NCBI RefSeq assembly: GCF_900142625.1
Contig: NZ_FRBN01000023.1
Location: 1 to 56,498, forward strand
From: Roseovarius marisflavi
Lineage (GTDB): Bacteria > Pseudomonadota > Alphaproteobacteria > Rhodobacterales > Rhodobacteraceae
Length of the DNA: 56,498 nucleotides
Direction of reading: 5' to 3'
Both the position numbers and the translations under genes were made by a program. Shown in pieces: positions 37,081 through 46,724 of the stretch (positions are counted from its first letter, which is position 1; each line of letters begins with the position of its first letter). The notes beneath the pieces were generated by a model, which was given only the letters and a program-made list of their open reading frames with translations, ran no database searches and was not told the DNA's origin.

Positions 37081-38031
37081 TCAGGCCGGGGTGCGCAGGA
37101 CGCGGGGCACCTTGAATTCGACGTTCTCGGTGGCGGTTTCCACCTCTTCGATCGTCACGTCATAGCGGGCCTCAAGGGCCGCGATCACCTCGTTCACAAG
37201 CACCTCGGGGGCCGAGGCGCCGGCGGTGATGCCGATGCTCCTGATGCCCTCAATCGCGCGCCAGTCTATATCGGTCGCGCGTTGCACAAGCTGGGCATAG
37301 CCACAGCCCGCACGCGCACCCACCTCGACCAGGCGGCGCGAGTTGGACGAGTTCGGCGCGCCGACCACAAGCATCGCCTCGGCCTTTTGCGCCATTGCCT
37401 TGACCGCCTCCTGGCGGTTGGTGGTGGCGTAACAGATGTCTTCCTTGTGCGGCCCCTTGATGGCCGGAAACCGGGCCTGAAGGGCGGCGACGATATCGGC
37501 GGTGTCATCAACCGAGAGCGTGGTCTGGGTCACGAAGGCAAGCTTTTGCGCATCACGCACCGCAAGGGCGGGCACATCGGCGGGGGTTTCCACAAGCAGA
37601 ACCTCGCCTTCGGCAAGCTGGCCCATCGTACCAACGGTTTCGGGGTGGCCTGCGTGGCCGATCATGATGATCTGCAATCCGGCCTCGGCATGGCGCTCGG
37701 CCTCGATATGGACCTTGCTGACAAGCGGACAGGTGGCATCGACGTATAGCATCTGGCGCGCACTGGCCTCGGCGGGCACCGATTTTGGCACGCCATGGGC
37801 GGAAAAGATCACCGGGCGGTCATCGGGGCAATCGTCAAGCTCCTCGACAAACACCGCCCCCTTGGCGCGCAGATCATCGACCACGTATTTGTTATGCACG
37901 ATCTCGTGGCGCACATAGACCGGCGCGCCCCATTTCCCGAGCGCCATTTCGACGATCTTGATGGCGCGGTCCACGCCGGCGCAAAACCCGCGCGGGGCCG
38001 CGAGGTAAAGGGTAAGGGGTGGTTTGGTCAT
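37081..38031 (-). CDS. ispH: 4-hydroxy-3-methylbut-2-enyl diphosphate reductase
   Basis: 316 residues, standard length. The three Fe-S cysteines are Cys17 (APRGFCAGV), Cys101 ([11 protein letters not shown]) and Cys200 ([12 protein letters not shown]); the catalytic Glu is in GHPETVG, and NSSNSRRL forms the diphosphate site. It catalyses the last step of the non-mevalonate isoprenoid pathway, giving IPP and DMAPP. Follows the YqaA-like gene by 67 bases. Confidence 0.97.
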   Translation of the reverse strand: MTKPPLTLYLAAPRGFCAGVDRAIKIVEMALGKWGAPVYVRHEIVHNKYVVDDLRAKGAVFVEELDDCPDDRPVIFSAHGVPKSVPAEASARQMLYVDATCPLVSKVHIEAERHAEAGLQIIMIGHAGHPETVGTMGQLAEGEVLLVETPADVPALAVRDAQKLAFVTQTTLSVDDTADIVAALQARFPAIKGPHKEDICYATTNRQEAVKAMAQKAEAMLVVGAPNSSNSRRLVEVGARAGCGYAQLVQRATDIDWRAIEGIRSIGITAGASAPEVLVNEVIAALEARYDVTIEEVETATENVEFKVPRVLRTPA

Positions 38032-38098
38032 GCGCGCCTCCTGTCGGGGTCAGAGGTAAGGCTTGCGGCGCGCGGCGTCCAGTCTTGATGGGCGTCGC

Positions 38099-38551
38099 TC
38101 AGGCGGTTGTCTGCGCGGTCAGCCAGGCAAGCACAATATAACGCCCGGTCTTGGCGATGGTGACAAGGATCAGGAAAAGCCAGGGCGGGGTGCGCATCAC
38201 GCCCGCGATCACCGTAAAGGCGTCGCCAAGGGGTGCCCAGCTTAGCAGCAGCGTCCAGACGCCCCACTTGGAATACCAGCCCTCGGCGCGCGCCATCTGG
38301 CCGGCGTTGAAGGGAAACCATCGCCGGTCGCGGTAATGCTCGATCCAGTAGCCGAGCCCATAGTTGACCACCGCCCCGAGGGTGTTGCCGATGCTGGCCA
38401 CGATGACCAGCCACGTAAGCGAGGCGGTGCCGCCCAGTTGCAGGCCGACAAAGACGATCTCTGATTGAAACGGCAAAACTGTGGCGGCCCCGAAGGCCGC
38501 CAGAAACAAACCACCCAATTGCGCGAAAACGCCCAGATCCGCGCCAATCAT
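38099..38551 (-). CDS. YqaA-type membrane protein (SNARE-associated/DedA superfamily)
   Basis: 150 residues with about four to five membrane segments. Diagnostic pieces are SEIVFVGLQLGG, ASIGNTLGAVVNYGLGYWI, the conserved Gly/Asp segment LLSWAPLGDAFTVIAGVMR, and the C-terminal IAKTGRYIVLAWL. The short YqaA branch of the DedA superfamily may handle lipid scrambling or ion-coupled transport; no specific role is known. ATG 38551 is chosen because it gives the normal length. Confidence 0.88.
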   Translation of the reverse strand: MIGADLGVFAQLGGLFLAAFGAATVLPFQSEIVFVGLQLGGTASLTWLVIVASIGNTLGAVVNYGLGYWIEHYRDRRWFPFNAGQMARAEGWYSKWGVWTLLLSWAPLGDAFTVIAGVMRTPPWLFLILVTIAKTGRYIVLAWLTAQTTA

Positions 38552-38596
38552 TGGCGGCGGGCCTGGGCGTCAACTTTGGTGCGGCGCAAGATTGGT

Positions 38597-39169
38597 TCAG
38601 TCCTGACCTGCGTAGACCTCTTCGCGCTCTTGGCTGACTTCGCGCGGCGGGCGCCCGATGACATCCTTGAGATCCTGCAACTCGATAAAGTTGTCGGCCT
38701 GACGGCGCAGCTCGTCCGAGATCATCGGCGGCTGGCTTCGGATGGTCGAGACCACCGAGACACGCACGCCCTGACGTTGCATGCTTTCCACCAAAGGGCG
38801 GAAATCGCCGTCGCCCGAGAACAGAACGATATGATCGACATGCGGCGCAAGTTCCATTGCATCCACAGTCAGCTCGATATCCATGTTGCCCTTGACCTTG
38901 CGACGGCCCTGGCTGTCGGTGTATTCTTTTGCCGGTTTGGTGACCATCGAATACCCGTTGTAATGCAGCCAGTCGACCAGAGGCCGGATTGGCGAATACT
39001 CGTCATTCTCAAGCAGGGCGGTGTAATAGAACGCGCGCAGCAATTTACCGCGACGCATGAACTCGGTACGCAACAGCTTGTAGTCGATATCAAACCCAAG
39101 AGCCTTGCCGGCCGCATAGAGGTTTGATCCATCGATGAACAAAGCCAGTCGTTCATCCTTATAAAACAT
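38597..39169 (-). CDS. NYN domain protein (LabA/DUF88-like, PIN-fold nuclease type)
   Basis: 190 residues. The NYN fold is shown by RLALFIDGSNLYAA (acidic residue Asp13 and Asn16), VKGNMDIELTVDAM (acidic cluster), and VLFSGDGDFRPLVESMQRQG. These acidic residues make a metal-dependent nuclease site in active members. Prokaryotic NYN proteins include RNA-processing enzymes and the cyanobacterial LabA. Divergent from folK across 143 bases. The C-terminal 30 residues are polar and probably disordered. Confidence 0.9.
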   Translation of the reverse strand: MFYKDERLALFIDGSNLYAAGKALGFDIDYKLLRTEFMRRGKLLRAFYYTALLENDEYSPIRPLVDWLHYNGYSMVTKPAKEYTDSQGRRKVKGNMDIELTVDAMELAPHVDHIVLFSGDGDFRPLVESMQRQGVRVSVVSTIRSQPPMISDELRRQADNFIELQDLKDVIGRPPREVSQEREEVYAGQD

Positions 39170-39312
39170 TTCAAATGTCCTTCCGAAGTATAGTGTCTTG
39201 CCCGGGGGGTCGTGTGTGTGAGTGGTGAGGCAGGACAGACGTAGAGAAATTAATTAGATGTCTTATTCGTGACACACAAGAGCATGATACATTTCGAAAG
39301 GATAGGGCGTTC

Positions 39313-39879
39313 ATGACATTCAATCAACAATGCTTGATCGCTATGGGTGGAAATATGCCGTCCGGGCTTGGCGGGCCTGCTGAAACGCTGCGCGCGGCGA
39401 TGGACATGCTGCGTCACGATGGCGCAGATGTTGTCGCGTCAAGCAGGCTTTTCAGCACCCCCTGTTTCCCCGCTGGTGCCGGGCCGGACTACGTGAATGG
39501 CGCGGCGGTGCTTCGGTTTGACGGGGATGCGCAAGAGGTTCTGGCGCTGTTGCACCGGGTGGAGGCGGCATTCGGGCGGGAAAGGGTGCGCCGCTGGGGG
39601 CAACGCACGCTTGATCTTGACCTGATTGCACTCGGCACTCAGGTCTTGCCCGATGTTCCCGGTTTTGAGGCCTGGCGTGATCTGGCGCCTGATGCGCAGA
39701 GCTTGCGCGCGCCCGATCAGCTTATCCTGCCGCACCCCAGAATGCAGGACCGCGCCTTTGTGCTGGTGCCTCTGGCCGAGGTGGCGCCGGGCTGGGTGCA
39801 TCCGGTCCTGGGCAAATCCGTGCAGGAGATGCTTGAAGCCTTGCCGCAAGCGGAGAGGGATGCCGTTGTTCTGCTCTGA
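39313..39879 (+). CDS. folK: 6-hydroxymethyl-7,8-dihydropterin pyrophosphokinase
   Basis: 188 residues. HPPK signature RWGQRTLDLDLIALG carries the two Mg-binding aspartates; the N-terminal MGGN segment, SSRLFSTPCFPAGAGPDYVN and the ILPHPRMQDRAFVLVPLAE segment are standard. It transfers pyrophosphate from ATP to the pterin in folate synthesis. ATG 39313 follows GAAAGGATAGGGCGTTC. rpoZ follows after 78 bases that hold a candidate promoter. Confidence 0.95.
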   Translation: MTFNQQCLIAMGGNMPSGLGGPAETLRAAMDMLRHDGADVVASSRLFSTPCFPAGAGPDYVNGAAVLRFDGDAQEVLALLHRVEAAFGRERVRRWGQRTLDLDLIALGTQVLPDVPGFEAWRDLAPDAQSLRAPDQLILPHPRMQDRAFVLVPLAEVAPGWVHPVLGKSVQEMLEALPQAERDAVVLL

Positions 39880-39887
39880 TTCTCTGC

Positions 39888-39920
39888 TTGTAAATCCTGT
39901 ATTGACGGCCTAAATACAGG
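39888..39920 (+). promoter_or_regulatory. candidate promoter of rpoZ-rsh with overlapping inverted repeat
   Basis: TTGTAA (39888-39893), 17-base spacer, TAAATA (39911-39916): a fair sigma-70-type match. CCTGTATT (39896-39903) and AATACAGG (39913-39920) form a perfect inverted repeat across the spacer and -10 region, which could be an operator or an RNA hairpin ending folK transcripts. Confidence 0.4.
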
Positions 39921-39957
39921 GCTTCTTGCACACCTGCCCCTAATATCCGGAGGTCAA

Positions 39958-40311
39958 ATGGCCCGCGTTACCACAGAAGATTGCGTTGATAAGGTCCCGA
40001 ATCGGTTTGATCTGGTAATGCTTGCCGCGCATCGCGCGCGTGAAATTGCGGCTGGTGCGCCGCTGACCGTGGATCGTGACAATGACAAGAACCCGGTCGT
40101 GGCCCTGCGCGAGATCGCAGAAGAAACCCAGTCGGCGGATGACCTGCGCGAGCGTCTGATCGAATCGAATCAGAGCCAGATCGAAGTTGACGAGCCCGAA
40201 GAAGATTCGATGGCTCTGTTGATGGGCGGCGAGGCAGACAAGCCCGAGGCCGATGATATGTCCGAAGAAAAGCTTCTGCGGGCACTGATGGAAGCACAGG
40301 GTCAAGGCTGA
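39958..40311 (+). CDS. rpoZ: DNA-directed RNA polymerase subunit omega
   Basis: 117 residues. N-terminal [22 protein letters not shown] is the omega signature, followed by [33 protein letters not shown]. The acidic C-terminal tail (residues about 65-117) is typical of alphaproteobacteria. Omega helps assemble beta' and is part of a ppGpp-binding site in some bacteria, which fits its place directly before the ppGpp synthetase gene. GGAGG precedes ATG 39958. Confidence 0.97.
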   Translation: MARVTTEDCVDKVPNRFDLVMLAAHRAREIAAGAPLTVDRDNDKNPVVALREIAEETQSADDLRERLIESNQSQIEVDEPEEDSMALLMGGEADKPEADDMSEEKLLRALMEAQGQG

Positions 40312-40348
40312 GCCATAGCCCCCACCCAGAGCCAGGGGCGCAGATCAG

Positions 40349-42490
40349 ATGATCGCCGTTGACGACCTGATCACGCTCGTTCGGGATTATAATCCAAAGA
40401 CCAACGAAGCGTTGATTCGCGCGGCCTATGATTATGGCCGTGCGATGCACGAAGGGCAGTTCCGCCATTCGGGCGAGCCTTATTTCACGCATCCCGTCGC
40501 CGTGGCCGCCATTCTGACCGAACAGCGGCTGGATGATGCCACCATCATCACCGCGCTTTTGCATGACACGATCGAGGATACCAAAGCGTCGTATCAGACG
40601 GTCGAGGAAAAGTTCGGGCGCGAGGTGGCCGATCTTGTCGACGGGGTCACCAAGCTTACCAATCTGCAACTCAGCAGTTCCGAAACCAAGCAGGCCGAAA
40701 ACTTCCGCAAGCTGTTCATGGCGATGTCCAAGGATCTGCGGGTTATTCTGGTCAAGCTGGCGGATCGCTTGCACAACATGCGCACGATCAAGGCAATGCG
40801 CCCGGACAAGCAGGCCCAGAAGGCCCGCGAGACCATGGATATCTTTGCGCCGCTGGCGGGCCGGATGGGCATGCAGTGGATGCGCGAAGAGCTGGAGGAT
40901 CTTGCCTTTCGCGTGCTCAACCCAGAGGCCCGCGCCAGCATCATCCGCCGCTTTATCACCCTGCAAAAAGAAACCGGCGATGTGATCGAGCGGATTACCA
41001 ATGACATGTGTCACGAGCTTGACAAGGCCGGGATCACCGCCGAGGTGTTCGGCCGCGCTAAAAAGCCCTATTCGATCTGGCGCAAGATGCAGGAAAAGGA
41101 GATGGGCTTTTCGCGTCTCTCTGACATCTACGGGTTTCGCGTCGTGACCCAGAGCGAGAATGACTGCTACGCGGCACTCGGAGCGATCCACCAACGCTGG
41201 CGCGCGGTGCCGGGGCGGTTCAAGGATTACATCAGCCAGCCGAAATCAAACGGCTATCGCTCGATCCACACCACCGTGTCGGGCCGCGATGGCAAGCGCG
41301 TCGAGGTTCAGATCAGAACCCGCCAGATGCATGACGTGGCCGAAACCGGGGTTGCGGCGCATTGGTCGTATCGTGACGGGGTGCGCAGCGAAAACCCCTT
41401 TGCGGTCGATCCCGCGCGCTGGATTTCATCGGTCACCGAACAGTTTGACGCCGAAGAAGACCACACCGAATTCATGGAAGCGGTCAAGCTTGAGATGTAC
41501 GCCGACCAGGTGTTCTGTTTCACGCCCAAGGGCGATGTGATCAAGCTTCCGCGCGGGGCGACGCCGATTGATTTCGCCTATGCCATTCACACCCGGATCG
41601 GGCATGTGTGCGTCGGCGCCAAGATCGACGGCATGCGGGTGCCGCTCTGGACCCGGATCAAGAACGGACAATCGGTCGAGGTGATCACCGCCGAGGGCCA
41701 GACGCCGCAGGCGACATGGCTTGATATTGCCACCACCGGCAAGGCCCGCGCCGCCATTCGCCGTGCGCTGCGCGAGCTTGATCGCGACCGCTTTATCAAG
41801 CTGGGGCGTGAATTGGCGCGCTCGGCGTTCGAGCATGTTGGCAAAAAGGCCACCGACAAGGCGCTTGAAGCGGCGGCGCGTACGCTGCGGCTCAAGAACG
41901 CAGAGGAAGTGCGCGCGCGCCTTGGCAGTGCAGAGTTGACTGCGCATCAGGTTCTGAACGCGGTTTACCCTGATCTGGTGCCCGATGCGGGCAACGAGGT
42001 GGCGCGTGATCTTGCGGTGATCGGCCTTGAGGCGGATCAGAGCTTTGAGCGCGCGCGCTGTTGCCAGCCGCTGCCGGGCGAGCGCATCGTCGGCATCACC
42101 TATCGCGGGCGTGGGGTGGTCATTCACGCGATTGATTGCGAAACCCTGTCGGCCTATGACGATCAGCCGCAGCGCTGGCTTGACTTGCATTGGCACAACG
42201 GAACACACCCTGCGGTTTATGCGGTGACGCTTGATATCACGATTGGCAACGATGCCGGCGTGATGGGGCGGATTTGCACCTTGATCGGAGAGCAGAAGGC
42301 CAATATCTCGGACTTGACCTTTGTAGACCGGAAACCAGATTTTTACAGATTGCTTATAGATGTTGAATTGCGCGACGCCGAACACCTGCATGGTGTGTTG
42401 TCCGCGCTTGATGCCGAAACCGACGTCGCCGCTATTGAACGCTATCGTGATCCGTCCCGGTCCGGGGCTATGCAGAGCCATGAACCCTAG
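40349..42490 (+). CDS. rsh: bifunctional (p)ppGpp synthetase/hydrolase
   Basis: 713 residues. Hydrolase domain: HD residues in LLHDTIEDTKA (72-77 region) intact. Synthetase domain: SRLSDIYGFRVV and NGYRSIHTTV (about 299-308) intact. TGS domain about 385-450 (VFCFTPKGDVIKLPRGATPIDFAY), then the helical/CC region (ARCCQPLPGERIVG) and a C-terminal ACT domain (about 635-705). Alphaproteobacteria usually have this single long RSH enzyme to make and degrade the stringent-response alarmone. Starts 37 bases after rpoZ. Confidence 0.97.
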   Translation: MIAVDDLITLVRDYNPKTNEALIRAAYDYGRAMHEGQFRHSGEPYFTHPVAVAAILTEQRLDDATIITALLHDTIEDTKASYQTVEEKFGREVADLVDGVTKLTNLQLSSSETKQAENFRKLFMAMSKDLRVILVKLADRLHNMRTIKAMRPDKQAQKARETMDIFAPLAGRMGMQWMREELEDLAFRVLNPEARASIIRRFITLQKETGDVIERITNDMCHELDKAGITAEVFGRAKKPYSIWRKMQEKEMGFSRLSDIYGFRVVTQSENDCYAALGAIHQRWRAVPGRFKDYISQPKSNGYRSIHTTVSGRDGKRVEVQIRTRQMHDVAETGVAAHWSYRDGVRSENPFAVDPARWISSVTEQFDAEEDHTEFMEAVKLEMYADQVFCFTPKGDVIKLPRGATPIDFAYAIHTRIGHVCVGAKIDGMRVPLWTRIKNGQSVEVITAEGQTPQATWLDIATTGKARAAIRRALRELDRDRFIKLGRELARSAFEHVGKKATDKALEAAARTLRLKNAEEVRARLGSAELTAHQVLNAVYPDLVPDAGNEVARDLAVIGLEADQSFERARCCQPLPGERIVGITYRGRGVVIHAIDCETLSAYDDQPQRWLDLHWHNGTHPAVYAVTLDITIGNDAGVMGRICTLIGEQKANISDLTFVDRKPDFYRLLIDVELRDAEHLHGVLSALDAETDVAAIERYRDPSRSGAMQSHEP

Positions 42491-42501
42491 GAGCCCGACT
42501 G

Positions 42502-43164
42502 TTGGTTTTCAAACGCCGAGACAAACGCCCCTTCTGGAAAGTCATCTCTGACTTTCTGTGGCCCCGTGGTGGGTGGGCGCGGGCGTTTACCTATGTCAAG
42601 CACCGCCTGCATCGTCTGCCGGATCCGCCACACCGGATTGCGCGCGGGATCTTTGCGGGTGTTTTCACCACGTTTACACCATTTTACGGGCTGCATTTCG
42701 TGGTGGCGGCGTTTCTGGCCTGGGTGCTGCGCGGCAGTATCCCGGCGGCTCTTTTGGGCACGTTCTTCGGCAATCCGCTGACCTATGTGCCGATTGGTGT
42801 GGTGTCGCTGCAGACCGGGCATTTTCTGTTGGGGGGCACCGGCCCGGGCGAGGATGAAGTGCGCCGCTCGCTGGGCGGTAAATTCCTCGATGCGGGGGAC
42901 GATCTGCGCGACAACTTTCTCGCGATGTTTTCCGAGCGCGAGGCCGACTGGTATAGCCTGCATGTGTTCTATGACGAGGTGTTTTTCCCCTACATGATCG
43001 GCGGGATCATTCCGGGCATCATCACGGCGCTGATTTGCTATTACCTCAGTCTGCCGGTCATTCAGGCCTATCAGAACCGCCGCAAGGGCGCGCTCAAGGC
43101 AAAATGGGCGGCGCTGAAGGAAAAAAAGGCGCTCAAGGCTGACGCCAAGCCAAAACAGGACTAG
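42502..43164 (+). CDS. DUF2062 domain membrane protein
   Basis: 220 residues, TTG start (42502) after AGGAG; no ATG or GTG near the natural N-terminus. DUF2062 region about 40-175: [42 protein letters not shown] and the later hydrophobic [21 protein letters not shown]. The tail is Lys/Ala rich ([22 protein letters not shown]). The function is unknown. Located between rsh and pdxJ in a conserved gene order. Confidence 0.85.
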   Translation: MVFKRRDKRPFWKVISDFLWPRGGWARAFTYVKHRLHRLPDPPHRIARGIFAGVFTTFTPFYGLHFVVAAFLAWVLRGSIPAALLGTFFGNPLTYVPIGVVSLQTGHFLLGGTGPGEDEVRRSLGGKFLDAGDDLRDNFLAMFSEREADWYSLHVFYDEVFFPYMIGGIIPGIITALICYYLSLPVIQAYQNRRKGALKAKWAALKEKKALKADAKPKQD

Positions 43165-43201
43165 GTTCGTCTCGAGTCGCGTTACAACAAAGGAAAAGCC
43201 G

Positions 43202-43957
43202 ATGTCGTTTGAGGGCAAACTGCGCCTTGGCGTGAATATCGACCATGTTGCCACGGTGCGAAATGCCCGCGGCGGGGCCTATCCCGATCCGCTGCGCGCG
43301 GCCAAGGTGGCCGAAGCGGCCGGCGCCGATGGCATCACCGCGCATCTGCGCGAGGATCGCCGCCATATTTCGGATGCGGATATCGATGGGCTGATGGCGG
43401 GCCTCAGCGTGCCGCTCAACTTCGAGATGGCCGCCACCGCCGAGATGCAGGCGATTGCCCTGCGCCACAAGCCGCATGCGGTCTGCATCGTGCCCGAAAA
43501 GCGCGAAGAGCGCACCACCGAGGGCGGGCTTGAAGTGGCGCGTGAGGAAAACCGTCTTGCCCATTTTATCGCCCCGCTGATCGAGGCCGGCAGCCGGGTG
43601 TCGATCTTTATCGCCGCCGACAGCCGTCAGATCGAGGCCGCCGCGCGCATCGGCGCGCAGGTGATCGAGCTGCATACCGGGGCCTATTGCGACGCCCATG
43701 CCGAGGGCCGCTTCAAAGAGCGCGACACCGAGCTTGCCGCACTGCGCGAAATGTCGACCTATGCCCATTCGCTTGGTCTTGAGGTGCATGCCGGGCACGG
43801 TCTTAACTATGAAACCGTCAAGCCGGTCGCGGCCTTTCCCGAGGTGGCCGAGCTCAATATCGGGCATTTCATCATCGGCGAGGCAATCTTTCGCGGCCTC
43901 GGCCCCGCCATCGGCGAAATGCGCCGCCTGATGGACGAGGCGCGGGGAGGGCTTTGA
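43202..43957 (+). CDS. pdxJ: pyridoxine 5'-phosphate synthase
   Basis: 251 residues, standard length. TIM barrel with [19 protein letters not shown] at the N-terminus, [43 protein letters not shown], and the C-terminal AGHGLNYET and [17 protein letters not shown] phosphate-binding parts. It condenses 3-amino-2-oxopropyl phosphate with deoxyxylulose 5-phosphate to give pyridoxine 5'-phosphate. AAAGGAAAAG precedes ATG 43202. Confidence 0.97.
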   Translation: MSFEGKLRLGVNIDHVATVRNARGGAYPDPLRAAKVAEAAGADGITAHLREDRRHISDADIDGLMAGLSVPLNFEMAATAEMQAIALRHKPHAVCIVPEKREERTTEGGLEVAREENRLAHFIAPLIEAGSRVSIFIAADSRQIEAAARIGAQVIELHTGAYCDAHAEGRFKERDTELAALREMSTYAHSLGLEVHAGHGLNYETVKPVAAFPEVAELNIGHFIIGEAIFRGLGPAIGEMRRLMDEARGGL

Positions 43958-43990
43958 CCTTCGTTTGATAATTTGTTGGGTAAAAACTAG

Positions 43991-44737
43991 ATGACGCGAC
44001 TTTTTGCATATGTCCGATTTCCGATGAAAATTATACTTTCCACATCAAAAGCGTTTCTCGCCTTGGTGATGGTAATGTCATTTGCCCTGACTGTCTTGAC
44101 CGTGACATCTTCAACTGTGTTTGGTGTATTCTCTAACGCCGTCGAGGCCGTGGCCGGGGCGCGCACTGTTCGGGCTAGGCACGTTGCGACTGTGAGTGAC
44201 CTTAAAACGCGTAATGACGAGTTTGGCCGAAGAAATTCCCGTCTCAAGGCTGATAATAAACTGCTCAAGGGTAAGCTAATGGATACTGGCGTCACCTATC
44301 GCGGTGCCAAGCGCAGCGTGCGCGAGGCGGTCAAAGATACCAGCACGCGGGTAAGCCGGAGAGTGGCGACAGCTTCAGCGCGCAATGTCGGCTCTATGGC
44401 AGGGGAGGCGATGCCTGTGATCGGAGTAGGGGTCATAGTTGCGGCAACTGCCTGGGAGCTTCATGATGCCTGCGAAATGATCAAGGATCTCCATGAACTC
44501 GATATCGCCTTTAATCCGGAAGACGCGATCGACGCGCGCGAGGTTTGCGGAATGCAGGCCCCTACGAACGCAGAGCTATGGCAAACTATCCGTCAGAGCC
44601 CCGGTGATGCTTGGAAACGCGTAAGGGGCTTATATGACAATCTGCCGGATGTATCCTTCACGGGTACATATGAACGTATGATCGGGCTCGCCTGCCGTTG
44701 GTTTACCTGTGGTGAAGCCGAGGTTATGGCGCAATGA
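43991..44737 (+). CDS. uncharacterised membrane-anchored protein between pdxJ and acpS
   Basis: 248 residues, family not recognised. One hydrophobic anchor (about 20-48, [20 protein letters not shown]), a Lys/Arg/Asn-rich stretch likely to be coiled (about 66-98, [20 protein letters not shown]), a basic region (about 105-135), a second hydrophobic segment ([18 protein letters not shown], about 139-157), then an acidic Cys-containing domain ([30 protein letters not shown]). It is AT-richer than its neighbours and the 33 bases before it are also AT-rich. Its ATGA overlap with acpS shows it is read in the same operon. Confidence 0.7.
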   Translation: MTRLFAYVRFPMKIILSTSKAFLALVMVMSFALTVLTVTSSTVFGVFSNAVEAVAGARTVRARHVATVSDLKTRNDEFGRRNSRLKADNKLLKGKLMDTGVTYRGAKRSVREAVKDTSTRVSRRVATASARNVGSMAGEAMPVIGVGVIVAATAWELHDACEMIKDLHELDIAFNPEDAIDAREVCGMQAPTNAELWQTIRQSPGDAWKRVRGLYDNLPDVSFTGTYERMIGLACRWFTCGEAEVMAQ

Positions 44738-45147
44738 TCCTTGGTATCGGCACAGACCTTGCCAATATCGAGCGGATTGCGCGCACGCTTGAGCGCTTTG
44801 GCGACAGATTCCGCAATCGCGTCTTTACGCCCGTCGAACAGGCCAAGGCCGAGCGTCGCCGCGATGTTGTCGGCACCTATGCCAAACGCTGGGCCGCGAA
44901 AGAGGCCTGTTCCAAGGCGCTTGGCACCGGTCTTCGGATGGGCATCGCCTGGCGTGACATGGCCGTCAGCAATCTTGAGACCGGCCAGCCCGTGATGGAG
45001 GTCACCGGTTGGGCCGCTGAGCGTCTGGCCGAGATGACACCGCCGGGTCATGCTGCGATCATTCATGTCACGCTGACCGATGATCACCCCTGGGCGCAGG
45101 CCTTTGTGGTGATCGAGGCCCGCCCGATTGCCGGCCCTGCGGCTTGA
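44734..45147 (+). CDS. acpS: holo-[acyl-carrier-protein] synthase
   Basis: 137 residues. Metal-binding Asp8 in [14 protein letters not shown] and Glu57 in [17 protein letters not shown] are the AcpS signature. It transfers the 4'-phosphopantetheine arm from CoA to acyl carrier protein. ATG 44734 overlaps the stop of the preceding gene (ATGA). Followed by lepB after 63 bases. Confidence 0.96.
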   Translation: MILGIGTDLANIERIARTLERFGDRFRNRVFTPVEQAKAERRRDVVGTYAKRWAAKEACSKALGTGLRMGIAWRDMAVSNLETGQPVMEVTGWAAERLAEMTPPGHAAIIHVTLTDDHPWAQAFVVIEARPIAGPAA

Positions 45148-45210
45148 CACCCCGCCGCATGCACCGCATGTAGCCCCAAACCTCTTATTCAGTTAATTTC
45201 GGAGACACCG

Positions 45211-46041
45211 ATGGCATCTGACGCCAAACCAGGAAATTCCATCGTCGAGACGATCAAGACGGTGTTCTGGGCGCTCGTGATTGCGGGCCTGTTCCGCACC
45301 CTGCTGTTCCAACCGTTCTGGATTCCCTCCGGGTCGATGAAAGACACGCTTTTGATCGGCGATTTCCTGTTCGTCAACAAAATGGCCTATGGCTATTCCT
45401 ATGCGTCCTGCCCGTCGATCCGCTTTGCCGGGCTTGATATCGATGCCAAGGATATCTGTGGCTTTCTGGATGGCGACAACACCCGCATCCTTGGATCAGA
45501 GCCAGAGCGCGGCGACATCATCGTGTTCCGCCAGCCCACCGATGGCACCGATTTCATCAAGCGGGTGATCGGCCTGCCGGGGGATCGCATCCAGATGAAG
45601 GATGGCGTGCTGCATATCAATGATGTCGCCGTCAAGCTGGAGCCTGCACCGGATTTCGTCGAAGAATTCAGCCGCCAGGGCCCCATGGGCATTCGCCCGC
45701 GCTGTGAAAACGGGGTTGTGGGCGAGGGCGGTGCCTGCATCAAGTCGCGCCAGATCGAGACATTGCCGAATGGCCGGTCGCACAGCATCATCAACATCGG
45801 TGATCAGCGCGCCGATCACACCGGCGTCTTTACCGTGCCCGAGGGGCATTACTTTTTCATGGGCGACAATCGCGACAACTCGACCGACTCGCGCTTTCCG
45901 GCGGCGGTGGGCGGGGTTGGCTACGTGCCCTACGAGAACCTGATCGGCCGCGCCAACCGGGTGATCTTTTCCTCGGCGGGCTCTTCCATGCTGGCCTTCT
46001 GGACATGGCGCAGCGACCGCTTTTTCACGAGGCTCGATTGA
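45211..46041 (+). CDS. lepB: signal peptidase I
   Basis: 276 residues. One membrane anchor (about 13-34), then the catalytic Ser42 in [13 protein letters not shown], box [11 protein letters not shown], the general-base Lys117 in [13 protein letters not shown], and the box E segment [12 protein letters not shown]. It removes signal peptides on the outer side of the inner membrane. GGAGACACCG precedes ATG 45211. Its TGA overlaps the TTG start of rnc. Confidence 0.96.
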   Translation: MASDAKPGNSIVETIKTVFWALVIAGLFRTLLFQPFWIPSGSMKDTLLIGDFLFVNKMAYGYSYASCPSIRFAGLDIDAKDICGFLDGDNTRILGSEPERGDIIVFRQPTDGTDFIKRVIGLPGDRIQMKDGVLHINDVAVKLEPAPDFVEEFSRQGPMGIRPRCENGVVGEGGACIKSRQIETLPNGRSHSIINIGDQRADHTGVFTVPEGHYFFMGDNRDNSTDSRFPAAVGGVGYVPYENLIGRANRVIFSSAGSSMLAFWTWRSDRFFTRLD

Positions 46042-46724
46042 AGCTTTCAAGCGACATGAAAGCGCTTGAGGCGCGGTTGGGCTATCAGTTTTCCAAGCCC
46101 GCACTTCTGGTGCGGGCTTTGACGCATTCCTCGATGTCCTCGCCGACGCGCGACGACAACCAGCGGCTTGAGTTTCTGGGCGACCGGGTCTTGGGCCTTG
46201 TCATGGCCGAGGCGCTTCTGGCGCATGATCCGGGCGCGACTGAGGGCCAGCTTGCGCCGCGCTTCAACGCGCTCGTGCGCAAAGAGGCCTGCGCCGATGT
46301 GGCGCGGGAGGTTGATCTTGGGGTGGTCTTGAAATTGGGTCGCTCCGAGATGATGTCAGGCGGGCGACGCAAAGAGGCGCTGTTGGGCGACGCGATGGAG
46401 GCGGTGATTGCCGCCGTTTATCTTGACGCCGGGTTCGAGGGCGCGCGCGATCTGGTACTGCGGCTCTGGGGCGCGCGGGTCGGGTCGGTCAAGGATGATG
46501 CGCGCGATGCCAAGACCGCGCTTCAGGAATGGGCGCAGGCGCGCGGGTTGCCGCCGCCCGATTACATGGAAACGCGCCGCTCGGGGCCCGATCACGCCCC
46601 GCAATTCACCATCGAGGCAACGCTTAAAACCGGCGAAACCGCCGAGGCAACTGCCGGATCAAAACGCCACGCCGAACAGGCGGCGGCCCGTGCCCTTTTG
46701 GACAGATTGGATAAACACACATGA
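46038..46724 (+). CDS. rnc: ribonuclease III
   Basis: 228 residues from TTG 46038, which overlaps the lepB stop as TTGA and gives (M)[17 protein letters not shown]; the alternative is ATG 46056. Catalytic segment [21 protein letters not shown], second acidic site in [19 protein letters not shown], and a C-terminal double-stranded RNA-binding domain (about 155-225, [16 protein letters not shown] ... [14 protein letters not shown]). It processes rRNA and structured mRNAs, possibly including the hairpins in the rpl-rpo region of this window. Confidence 0.95.
   Translation: MKLSSDMKALEARLGYQFSKPALLVRALTHSSMSSPTRDDNQRLEFLGDRVLGLVMAEALLAHDPGATEGQLAPRFNALVRKEACADVAREVDLGVVLKLGRSEMMSGGRRKEALLGDAMEAVIAAVYLDAGFEGARDLVLRLWGARVGSVKDDARDAKTALQEWAQARGLPPPDYMETRRSGPDHAPQFTIEATLKTGETAEATAGSKRHAEQAAARALLDRLDKHT

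Noticed and set aside
39300..45147. A toxin-antitoxin or phage defence module around the NYN protein or the unknown pdxJ-acpS protein
   Set aside because: No partner gene of antitoxin size, no recombinase and no defence-type domains nearby; the neighbours are housekeeping genes.
46005..46037. Start of rnc at ATG 46005
   Set aside because: This would place 11 extra codons inside lepB. The TTG that overlaps the lepB stop, or ATG 46056, fits the family N-terminus better.
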